Positions 19,100-26,280 of a DNA stretch of 64,000 bases are shown piece after piece. The number at the start of each line of letters is the position of its first letter. Positions within the stretch are counted from its first letter, which is position 1. The notes under the pieces were generated by a model. It worked only from the letters and a program-made list of their open reading frames with translations, was not told the origin of the DNA and ran no database searches. The translations under genes were made by a program, and so were the position numbers. The stretch is from an uncultured Fidelibacterota bacterium (GTDB taxonomy: Bacteria > Marinisomatota > Marinisomatia > Marinisomatales > UBA1611), in contig CAJWMI010000001.1 of assembly GCA_913043185.1 (NCBI GenBank), positions 1 to 64,000 of the forward strand, given 5' to 3'.

Positions 19100-21235
19100 T
19101 TAGATACCTTGTACCTTTACATTATTAGTGAATGAGCGCCCTTCGTTCAATACAAGTGCAATTCCACCATCCTCAAAGTCCGAATCGTCTCCCTCAATCA
19201 GTACTTCGCCATTTATGCTGCCCGTAAGTTTATTATCTTTTACATCTAGCCTTATCTGGTAAACATTATCAAATTCCCAATCAAAATCAACACTGGCTAA
19301 TACACTTTCCTGGTTAAACATTTTAATAATCTGCAGCTTACTCTTATCCACTAGCTGCAAACTATAGTATCGTTTTAGACCTTGCACTCTGGCGCACACA
19401 CCTACGGCTTTTGCCAGATGCGGAGCCATATCTGCCTCTACATAATAATTCTTCCAGTCTCGGGAGCCTGTCAAGACCAGTCCAGGTCCTTCATTCTGTG
19501 TTAGATTTATTCTTGAATAATAAAAGATAGCCTCACCACAATTTAGCGAATTGATCCACGAATGTTGATACATTTTGCCGCGATTTTGGCCCCAATCTTT
19601 TCCTACTAATTCCTCGCCATCAAAAATATAATCCGGCTCTCCGTCCCAAGTCAAAAAGTCAAGATATACTGTACTAGGCTCTCCCTCAAATAATAATCCA
19701 ACCTGACAAACTGGGCGACCATTATGCTGCTTCACTTTTAGACTAAGGTCTACAGTTTGCCCTGGATCAGCAGTGACTTTTTCTCCGTATTCACAGACTA
19801 GTTCATCATCCTGACCATAGTATTTATAAACTAGGCAAAAACTTACAACAGATCCATTATCCTTAGAAGCCATTACCCCAGCAGAAATTTTTTGACCAGA
19901 GTATATCTTCGGGGTGACATGCAGACCATACCCCATATTAAACTCCTCATTTGTGGGTATAAATACAGGGCTGGTTATAACGTTTACACCTTTCCCACCT
20001 TTAAATTCTAAACTCCTGTCACCATCTCGGCTGTTTCCTGCACAATTAGAAATTTCACATTCTGAGGTAGTTAGTTCTAAGTCTACGGTAAAACCCTGAA
20101 GCGATCCTGGGTAATCAAAATTAAATTTTGCTCCATTCTTGATGATTGGGACCTCTTCATCATTTAAAATCCTACCCATCCTGCTAATCATATTTGCCTC
20201 CGTAACACAGTCTGAAATCCCTCTGCCTCCGTCTGCCGTAGGCATATATATTCTATCTGCCACGGGCCCTCGCCAGTCATAACTGTCCTCAGACCCGTCA
20301 ATTCCTTCTAACCCCAATTTTATACCCATATAACAGCCAACATTACCGGAGTTACAATCGGTATCCCAGCCGCTGGTGTTAACGATCTTGATTGCCTCTG
20401 AAAAGTCATCATCAGCATGTAAAATGGAATTAATAATAAGACCATGGTTTGGTACAATATGACATACACCACCATATTTATCATAGCCATACTTACCTTT
20501 GATTTTTTTAAAGGTATCTCGCCATTCATCATCTCCAGCATGCCAATCACGTATATCCGCAATCATCTGATAGATGATAGATGATTCAGGTATTAGCTTA
20601 ACTGACTCATCAAGTATCTTATTTGTATCCTCTTCAATAAAGGCTAGTGCCTCCATTGCAGCAACCACCTGAGCACCATATACAGCCTCTCCATCATGAC
20701 TTACACTGCCAGCTTTTTTTGCAAATTCGCTAGCCTTTTCTGGATCTCCAGGACAGACCATTCCCCACCCGTCAATAAATATCTGGGCACCTATTTGTTC
20801 GGAAACAACCTTCCCATTTAATTCCTTTGAACCGCTTTGCGGTGCAGGTATACCGCTTTTAAGACGCAGAAAAGCAGTATGTTCAGTAGAGTGTCCCATT
20901 CCACCCCACCATAAAACAGATTTATCCTCAATAAGATAATTTAGCCAAGTGTTGCCAATATCTTCGGGACTAATATCTTCTGTGATTCCGTGGTCTTCGA
21001 GAGCACGGATAAATGTGAATGTGCCTGAAATGTCATCGTCAACAGCTACAATCGGATAATAATTACCGACCGCTTTTTTATATCTCTCAGAAGTATGAAC
21101 ATAATCAGTGATCTCTCCTAGATCTTTTTCAATTTTATCATATTCCCAGCCTTCAAAAGGTTTCCCGGCATAGACACCGATTACTTTACCTAAGACACCA
21201 GCATAAACTTTTTCATTATAATCTTTTTGTAACAT
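19100..21235 (-). CDS. ADP-ribosylglycohydrolase family protein with two C-terminal lectin-like domains (ARH-3)
   Basis: A 711-residue protein. The ARH domain occupies residues 5-355, with AVDDDISGTF (Asp66-68) and SGWDTDCNSG (Asp291, Asp293) supplying the dinuclear metal site. After it come two beta-sandwich segments: about 375-540, and about 555-711, the latter resembling a LamG/DUF1080-type concanavalin fold (YYSLQLVDKSKLQI, NKLTGSINGEVLIEGDD). ARH enzymes are usually about 300-350 residues, so this is twice the normal size. There is no signal peptide. A strong AAGGAGAGG site precedes the ATG and operator site B is centred about 85 bp upstream. It heads the operon that continues through the kelch, importer, reductase and TIM-barrel genes. 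Confidence 0.85.
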   Translation of the reverse strand: MLQKDYNEKVYAGVLGKVIGVYAGKPFEGWEYDKIEKDLGEITDYVHTSERYKKAVGNYYPIVAVDDDISGTFTFIRALEDHGITEDISPEDIGNTWLNYLIEDKSVLWWGGMGHSTEHTAFLRLKSGIPAPQSGSKELNGKVVSEQIGAQIFIDGWGMVCPGDPEKASEFAKKAGSVSHDGEAVYGAQVVAAMEALAFIEEDTNKILDESVKLIPESSIIYQMIADIRDWHAGDDEWRDTFKKIKGKYGYDKYGGVCHIVPNHGLIINSILHADDDFSEAIKIVNTSGWDTDCNSGNVGCYMGIKLGLEGIDGSEDSYDWRGPVADRIYMPTADGGRGISDCVTEANMISRMGRILNDEEVPIIKNGAKFNFDYPGSLQGFTVDLELTTSECEISNCAGNSRDGDRSLEFKGGKGVNVITSPVFIPTNEEFNMGYGLHVTPKIYSGQKISAGVMASKDNGSVVSFCLVYKYYGQDDELVCEYGEKVTADPGQTVDLSLKVKQHNGRPVCQVGLLFEGEPSTVYLDFLTWDGEPDYIFDGEELVGKDWGQNRGKMYQHSWINSLNCGEAIFYYSRINLTQNEGPGLVLTGSRDWKNYYVEADMAPHLAKAVGVCARVQGLKRYYSLQLVDKSKLQIIKMFNQESVLASVDFDWEFDNVYQIRLDVKDNKLTGSINGEVLIEGDDSDFEDGGIALVLNEGRSFTNNVKVQGI

Positions 21236-21841
21236 TATCCTCTCCTTGAGCTAAATTAAAAGGTTAATTATAAATATACGAAATACGAATTGTAAAATTA
21301 TTAATCATAATAACGCAAACGTTTGTTCAATGAGCCTGCATTACACGGCTAAATGTACGAACTGGTATTAATGCATTCAATACCAAATCTGCAAATACTA
21401 TAAAATACTTTGATCAAGGCTATAAATAATTAACATTTAGGTAGTAATCAGTACTTACATTCATTACAAATATTGTGTGATATATTATTTAATTCTATTC
21501 TAACGATTCTTTATTGTAAACCGGTTTTAAATATTATTTATACTTTTTATTACTTAATTTCAATAAAAAAAACTAGTATAATTTTATTTTCTGTAGTCCT
21601 CAAATTTTTTTGATTATTTATTATTTTATTTATTGTTATCAATAATTAAAGACAGAACTTTAATATAAAAATTGCACAAATGAACAAAATTACATTTCAT
21701 GTTGATTATAGTGTGGTTATATTAAAGGTCGTTTGGATAAATCTTATTATTGTATAAATAACTGTTTAAAAAGATTCCCTACATTCTATCCTCAGTCGAT
21801 AAATGAATTAATTGTATTTTAATGAAAAAACCCAGCCTTAA
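21236..21841. other. Divergent intergenic control region between ARH-3 and the LacI gene
   Basis: About 600 bases, extremely A+T-rich, separating the minus-strand hydrolase/importer operon from the plus-strand regulator operon. It holds operator site B near the ARH-3 start and, at its far end, the first copy of the 20-bp duplication at the LacI start. No ORF worth calling is present. Promoters for both directions should be here, but I could not pick -10/-35 boxes reliably. Its length leaves room for a small RNA or second regulator site; I see no positive evidence for either. Confidence 0.7.
21312..21330. promoter_or_regulatory. LacI-family operator (site B)
   Basis: The 19-mer AACGCAAACGTTTGTTCAA is an exact copy of site A. 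Its centre is about 85 bp upstream of the ARH-3 ATG and about 520 bp upstream of the LacI gene. Occupation would repress the ARH-3/kelch/ABC operon; autoregulation of the LacI gene from this distance would need looping or a second site that I do not see. Confidence 0.87.
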
Positions 21842-21860
21842 ATGAAAAAACCCAGCCTTA
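21821..21860. repeat. Perfect 20-bp tandem duplication spanning the LacI start codon
   Basis: The 20-base unit AATGAAAAAACCCAGCCTTA occurs twice back to back, at 21821-21840 and 21841-21860. Each copy carries an ATG. Because 20 is not a multiple of three, the first ATG (21822) reads seven codons, MKKPSLK, and stops at a TGA that overlaps the second ATG (21842) as ATGA. The second ATG opens the LacI frame with the same seven residues. Neither copy has a Shine-Dalgarno sequence. Confidence 0.95.
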
Positions 21861-22903
21861 AAGATATAGCAAAAAAAACAGGCGTCTCTGCTTCGACTGT
21901 TTCTCGTGTACTTAATGGAAAGGCTGAATCTTTTCGTATAAGTCCATCCACTTCTGAACTAGTACTCAAGATTGCAACAGAAATTGGGTATATCCCTAAT
22001 CAAATCGCAAGAGGTTTGAGAACCCGCAAGTCTCAAACTATCGGACTAATCATCCCAAACATAAGTAACCCATACTTTTCTAGAATCTGTCGCACTATTG
22101 AGATTGCCGCAAGGAAAATTGGGTATTCTATCATCCTTTCAGATTCTCAAGAAGACCAGCAATTAGAAATAGAATCTATCAGGAATCTTAGGAGTAGAAA
22201 TGTAGATGGTCTTATCATCCTTCCAGTTGGCGAAGATATTAACGTTCTCAAACAAATAATAGATTCCAAAATTCCCCTTGTCATAGCTGACCGACATTTT
22301 CCAGATCTAAAGTGTCCTCAGGTAATTTCAAATAACTATGACGGCGCCTTTGACGCTACCAATCATCTAATTCAAAATAATCATCAAGTAATCGGCTGTG
22401 TACAGGGAAAACACAATACATCTGTCAATGATTCTCGGATGAAAGGTTATCTCTCAGCATTAAAAAAAAACAATATTAAAATTAATGACAACTATATAGT
22501 TGGTGATGATTTTGGTTCAAGAAATGGTTATACCAGCACTAAAATCCTATTAAATATGAATCCAAGACCAACCGCGATTTTCGCTTTTAGTAATCTTATT
22601 TCACTGGGAGCAATGAGGGCAATAATGGAAGAAAAATTAAACATCCCTAATGACATATCCATGATAACCTTTGACGATGACCAGCCCCATTCAGAATTCC
22701 TGGCTACCCCAATGAGTACTATAGCACAGCAAACAGATGAGATTGGCCATGTTGCATTTAAACTATTAATGGCAGAGATAGACAAAGAAGGTCAAACTCT
22801 ATCTAAGGGGCCTACAGAATCAAAAATTGTTGTTCTATCAACGAAGCTAATTGAAAGAAATTCAGTGAAAATACTGAGGCCCTCTAAAAAATTAAGAAAA
22901 TAA
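21842..22903 (+). CDS. LacI-family transcriptional regulator
   Basis: A 353-residue repressor. The N-terminal helix-turn-helix is residues 4-26 (LKDIAKKTGVSASTVSRVLNG), followed by the hinge-helix region ending NQIARGLRTRKS and a periplasmic-binding-protein-like sugar-sensing domain from about 62 on (TIGLIIPNISNPYFS). The length and order are normal. It likely binds the CAAACGTTTG operators found at three places in this locus and releases them when a pathway sugar binds. It leads a plus-strand operon with ribokinase (4-bp gap) and nucleoside hydrolase. The start lies in a 20-bp tandem duplication, so a seven-codon upstream frame ends on this start codon, possibly coupling or dampening its translation. 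Confidence 0.93.
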   Translation: MKKPSLKDIAKKTGVSASTVSRVLNGKAESFRISPSTSELVLKIATEIGYIPNQIARGLRTRKSQTIGLIIPNISNPYFSRICRTIEIAARKIGYSIILSDSQEDQQLEIESIRNLRSRNVDGLIILPVGEDINVLKQIIDSKIPLVIADRHFPDLKCPQVISNNYDGAFDATNHLIQNNHQVIGCVQGKHNTSVNDSRMKGYLSALKKNNIKINDNYIVGDDFGSRNGYTSTKILLNMNPRPTAIFAFSNLISLGAMRAIMEEKLNIPNDISMITFDDDQPHSEFLATPMSTIAQQTDEIGHVAFKLLMAEIDKEGQTLSKGPTESKIVVLSTKLIERNSVKILRPSKKLRK

Positions 22904-22907
22904 ATAT

Positions 22908-23822
22908 ATGGGAAAACTTACAGTTATAGGCAGCACTAATTTGGATATGATTATGCAATTAGAACGAATGCCCAACCCAGGCGAGACCTTATTAGGCGGC
23001 CATTATAGTACTGCTCCAGGAGGAAAAGGCGCAAACCAAGCTGTTGCAGCAGCAAGAGCTGGTGCTGAAGTAACTTTTATTTCTTGTTTAGGCAATGACG
23101 CCATAGGAGATAAGGCACTGGAAGATTTTGCTAAGGATGGTATAAATACCACCTATATCAAATCAGTAGATAATACTTCCACTGGAGTAGCCTTTATTTT
23201 TGTAGATCAAGAAGGTGAAAACACCATAGGTGTTGCATCTGGAGCAAATTCTTTATTAATACCAAAACAATTAGAATCAGCAGCTACTAATATCTCTGAA
23301 GCAGACATAATTTTGTGCCAGCTAGAGATTCCGATGGAAACATTAAAACATATAGCAATAATAACTAGTGATAAAAAAGCACTATTTATTCTCGATCCTG
23401 CACCGACTACAGAATTAGAAGATATTATATTAAAAAATGTAGACATTCTAACGCCCAATGAAATCGAAGCAGAACAGCTTACAAGGGTCAAAGTCATTGA
23501 TGAAGATAGTGCCAGAGCCGCATGTAAAAGATTACATGATAAAGAAATTAAGACTGTAATAATAACTATGGGAGATAGAGGCGCATATTTATCTAAAAAC
23601 AACGAAAGCTGTTTAATCCCCTCTTTTGACGCGGACGCGGTTGACACCACAGGGGCTGGTGATGTATTTAATGGAGCATTAGCCAAAGCACTTTCTGATG
23701 GCCAAGAAATTAAAAACGCTATCCGATTTGCAAATGCTGCAGCGGCACTATCCGTCACCGTTCTCGGTGCACAGCCTTCAGCGCCAAACGAAAAAGATAT
23801 TCTATCATTGTTAAACAAATAG
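22908..23822 (+). CDS. rbsK: Ribokinase
   Basis: A 304-residue PfkB-family kinase. The substrate-binding GGKGANQAVAAARAGA (residues 38-53) is the ribokinase form of PfkB signature 1, and signature 2, DTTGAGD (246-252), supplies the catalytic base Asp252. Length and motif spacing fit RbsK closely. It phosphorylates D-ribose to ribose 5-phosphate with ATP in the cytoplasm. It lies four bases after the LacI gene and before a nucleoside hydrolase, so ribose (or a close furanose) is the likely sugar product of the locus. Other PfkB substrates such as deoxyribose or psicose cannot be excluded. Confidence 0.88.
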   Translation: MGKLTVIGSTNLDMIMQLERMPNPGETLLGGHYSTAPGGKGANQAVAAARAGAEVTFISCLGNDAIGDKALEDFAKDGINTTYIKSVDNTSTGVAFIFVDQEGENTIGVASGANSLLIPKQLESAATNISEADIILCQLEIPMETLKHIAIITSDKKALFILDPAPTTELEDIILKNVDILTPNEIEAEQLTRVKVIDEDSARAACKRLHDKEIKTVIITMGDRGAYLSKNNESCLIPSFDADAVDTTGAGDVFNGALAKALSDGQEIKNAIRFANAAAALSVTVLGAQPSAPNEKDILSLLNK

Positions 23823-23881
23823 TTTACAGTTTTCTATTCACAATAAGATAAAATAAATAATTATAATGTAGTTTTATTATC

Positions 23882-24811
23882 ATGATATTAGAAGCAGAAC
23901 AAAAAAAAATCAGGGTCATTCTTGATACCGATGCAAATAATGAGCTCGATGACCAGCATGCGATAGCGTATATGCTTTTTAATAGTCAGGTTTTTAATAT
24001 TGAAGGAATCACAATAAATAAAACAGTAAATGGTGGCAGTATTGATGATCATTATGAAGAAGCATCAAGGATTGTTAGACTATGTGAATGGGAGTCAAAG
24101 GTTGATCTTTTTAAAGGCGCAACCGGGTCATTTAATGAAATAAAAAATACAATAAACAAGCATAATTATGATGGATCAGACGCGGTTGATTTCATTGTTT
24201 CAAGAGCGAAGGAAAGCTCTACTGAAAAACTTGTATTGTTGCCAATAGGAAAACTAACAAATGTCGCCCTCGCCATATTAAAAGATCCAGCTATTATACC
24301 TAATATTAGGATAGTCTGGCTCGGATCAAATTATCCTGAGCCTGGAGAATACAATCAGGACAATGATCTACAAGCTCTTGAGTATATAATCGAATCAGAT
24401 GTCGAATTTGAGATTGCATTGGTAAGATACGGTAAGCCTACTGGTACTGATGCGGTTAGGGCATCACTAGATGAAATAGAAAAAATTATGCCTGGTAAAG
24501 GACCTAATATTGCAGCTCCGATTATAGGAAGACATGGTGGCTCTTTTACAAACTTTGGAGACTATTCTGTGAATCTTTTTCAAAACATTCCGTATTCTGA
24601 AAACCCGCCCACCCGTGCTCTGTTCGATATGGCAGCTGTGGCAATCGTAAAAAATCCTTCCTGGGCAGTCCCAACCCGAATCCCGAAGCCAGAATTAATT
24701 GATGGTAAATGGAAAGACAGACCAGGTCATCCTGGTCATCTAACTATTTGGGAAAATTTTGAAAGGGATAAAATTATGGAAGACTTTTTCTCTACAATGA
24801 GCGCTGAATAA
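23882..24811 (+). CDS. Nucleoside hydrolase family protein (IunH-like)
   Basis: A 309-residue protein of the inosine-uridine nucleoside hydrolase fold. The N-terminal calcium-binding motif is the long variant DTDANNELDDQHA (Asp15, Asp17, Asp23, Asp24) instead of DTDPGxDD. VLLPIGKLTNVALAI and the IVWLGSNYPEPGEYN segment match strands around the active site. The canonical C-terminal His-Asp-Pro motif is replaced by LFDMAAV, keeping the Asp but not the His, so substrate preference may differ from purine/pyrimidine ribosides. It would release ribose for the ribokinase encoded 59 bp upstream. No signal peptide is seen. Confidence 0.82.
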   Translation: MILEAEQKKIRVILDTDANNELDDQHAIAYMLFNSQVFNIEGITINKTVNGGSIDDHYEEASRIVRLCEWESKVDLFKGATGSFNEIKNTINKHNYDGSDAVDFIVSRAKESSTEKLVLLPIGKLTNVALAILKDPAIIPNIRIVWLGSNYPEPGEYNQDNDLQALEYIIESDVEFEIALVRYGKPTGTDAVRASLDEIEKIMPGKGPNIAAPIIGRHGGSFTNFGDYSVNLFQNIPYSENPPTRALFDMAAVAIVKNPSWAVPTRIPKPELIDGKWKDRPGHPGHLTIWENFERDKIMEDFFSTMSAE

Positions 24812-24886
24812 GAATCAGTTAATTGAAAGAAAATGAAAAAAAATATATTATATCAGTTCAAATAATTTCTTTATTAGCCAAGAGTA

Positions 24887-25348
24887 CTAATCTTTATTTA
24901 GAATCCAAACTTCTCCATCGGGCTTAATAACTCCTTTGGTAAAAATAAAACAACCATATGGTCTGGAGTCTCCTGTAACAACTGTAACAAATGTATCTCT
25001 GGCCTCTCTATAAAATTGATTTCTTTCGATACTGCTGACAATCCAATTTTTACCTGGGACATTATTTACTATTTCAATTAAATCATTCTGCACCTCATTT
25101 ATTTCATCAGGAATACCATCTATCTGCATTCGAATAATAGGGCTTTCTATAAAACTATCTAAAGGGAAAATATTTAAGATGGCCTCTGCTGCTTTTGGTA
25201 TGCTAACTCCATCCATTCTAATTACCTTATTTGAAGTAGACACTGCAGGATAGTTTGCGTCACATAGAATGAGCTTGTCCCCGTGCCCCATAGAGCGCAT
25301 AATAGAAAGTAAATCTGGAGGCAATATTGGGCTTATATTAAGCAGCAT
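24887..25348 (-). CDS. RbsD/FucU-family sugar mutarotase
   Basis: A 153-residue protein of the RbsD/FucU fold. The catalytic His is His22 in the conserved SMGHGDKLILCDANYP segment, and the C-terminal PYGCFIFTKGVI strand matches the FucU branch. These decamers interconvert anomers or pyranose/furanose forms of ribose or fucose so that kinases can use them. It is convergent with the nucleoside hydrolase gene, and its upstream region holds operator site C (centre about 95 bp before the ATG). With ribokinase nearby, ribose pyranase activity is likely, although sequence alone leans to the FucU subgroup. Confidence 0.88.
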   Translation of the reverse strand: MLLNISPILPPDLLSIMRSMGHGDKLILCDANYPAVSTSNKVIRMDGVSIPKAAEAILNIFPLDSFIESPIIRMQIDGIPDEINEVQNDLIEIVNNVPGKNWIVSSIERNQFYREARDTFVTVVTGDSRPYGCFIFTKGVIKPDGEVWILNKD

Positions 25349-25433
25349 ATCACTTCCTTAAAAAATTATAAAATAATTATCAATTACTATCATTTGTAAG
25401 ATAAATTTATTTATGTCGAACAATACAAATTTT

Positions 25434-25449
25434 GAACAAACGTTTGTTC
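25434..25449. promoter_or_regulatory. LacI-family operator (site C), perfect palindrome
   Basis: GAACAAACGTTTGTTC is a perfect 16-bp inverted repeat sharing the CAAACGTTTGTTC portion with sites A and B. It lies in the 236-bp divergent region between the mutarotase gene (minus) and the small lectin-like gene (plus), so one bound repressor could control both. A separate TAGCGCTA octamer at 25540-25547 is also palindromic but has no second copy near a gene here. Confidence 0.88.
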
Positions 25450-25584
25450 TAGATAGAATTAAGGTAATCATATGTATTTAAATAAATCAAGAAGCATTTA
25501 TTAATTATCTTATTTAATAAGATTATAGCATTAACATGCTAGCGCTAATAGAACATTGAAAATAAATAAGGAAATACATAAACT

Positions 25585-26178
25585 ATGCGCTCAAACAAAG
25601 AAAAAATAATTTTTGAGGACAATTTTGATAGTGGACTAAAACAAGGCTGGGAGTGGCTCAGGCAGAACAAAGAATGTTGGCGCATTCAAGATAGCGGGCT
25701 GGAAATTCGGGTAGTACCTGGAGATGAAAATACGGTCAAGAATGCTTTAATTCGATCTGCACCCAATAGAAATAATGGCACATTTGCGATCGAGGTGAGT
25801 GTGTCAAACTATAACCGCCCTGTTCAACCATATGAACAAGCAGGAATCACATGGTATAATAATGCTAGGCCAATTGCAAAACTAGTAAAAGAATACATAT
25901 ATCCGCCAAACGTTCCTCATAAAACAGGCAATAATATCTTCATTTTCCCGGGTGATGTATCTATTCAACAACAGAAAGTACGGCTACGTTTCATTGTATC
26001 CAGAGATTTATGGAAAGCTCAATATCATTTTGAAAAGAGAGCGGAATTTAAAACAGCCGCATCTGGAAAATTGCCAACTCCAAAAAATGATAGTGTCAGT
26101 ATTCAATGCTATAACGGACCTGCTAATGCTGAACACTGGGTTCGATTTGAAAATTTTCAGATAAAACAAATATCTTAA
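25585..26178 (+). CDS. DUF1349-like concanavalin-fold protein
   Basis: A 197-residue all-beta protein without a signal peptide. It starts FEDNFDSGLKQGWEWLRQ and continues through AIEVSVSNY, EQAGITWY and HWVRFENFQI strands, the layout of DUF1349/GH43-C2-type concanavalin-like domains, which bind or occasionally cleave sugars. It has no obvious catalytic pair. AAGGAA lies about ten bases before the ATG. It is divergent from the mutarotase gene across operator site C, so it probably belongs to the LacI regulon. The same fold is fused to ARH-3, which suggests a related sugar-recognition job (inference). Confidence 0.68.
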   Translation: MRSNKEKIIFEDNFDSGLKQGWEWLRQNKECWRIQDSGLEIRVVPGDENTVKNALIRSAPNRNNGTFAIEVSVSNYNRPVQPYEQAGITWYNNARPIAKLVKEYIYPPNVPHKTGNNIFIFPGDVSIQQQKVRLRFIVSRDLWKAQYHFEKRAEFKTAASGKLPTPKNDSVSIQCYNGPANAEHWVRFENFQIKQIS

Positions 26179-26280
26179 TCTGGTACGATGCGCTATTTTT
26201 CAATAATAGATCAATTAAACCTGGAATATACATGCGGAGAGAAAAATCAGATAATATTCCCTGGTAGTATTTAAACAACG

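Noticed and set aside
23207..23818. A 203-codon minus-strand frame inside the ribokinase gene.
   Set aside because: It is antisense to an excellent rbsK, with low-complexity Ser/Ala composition typical of shadow frames.
442..25348. The ARH genes as an antiphage or toxin-antitoxin ADP-ribosylation system.
   Set aside because: No ADP-ribosyltransferase toxin or other defence gene is present; the operators, importer and ribokinase point to catabolism.
25540..25547. TAGCGCTA palindrome upstream of the lectin-like gene as a second type of operator.
   Set aside because: Eight bases, no symmetric extension, and no second copy near another gene of the locus.
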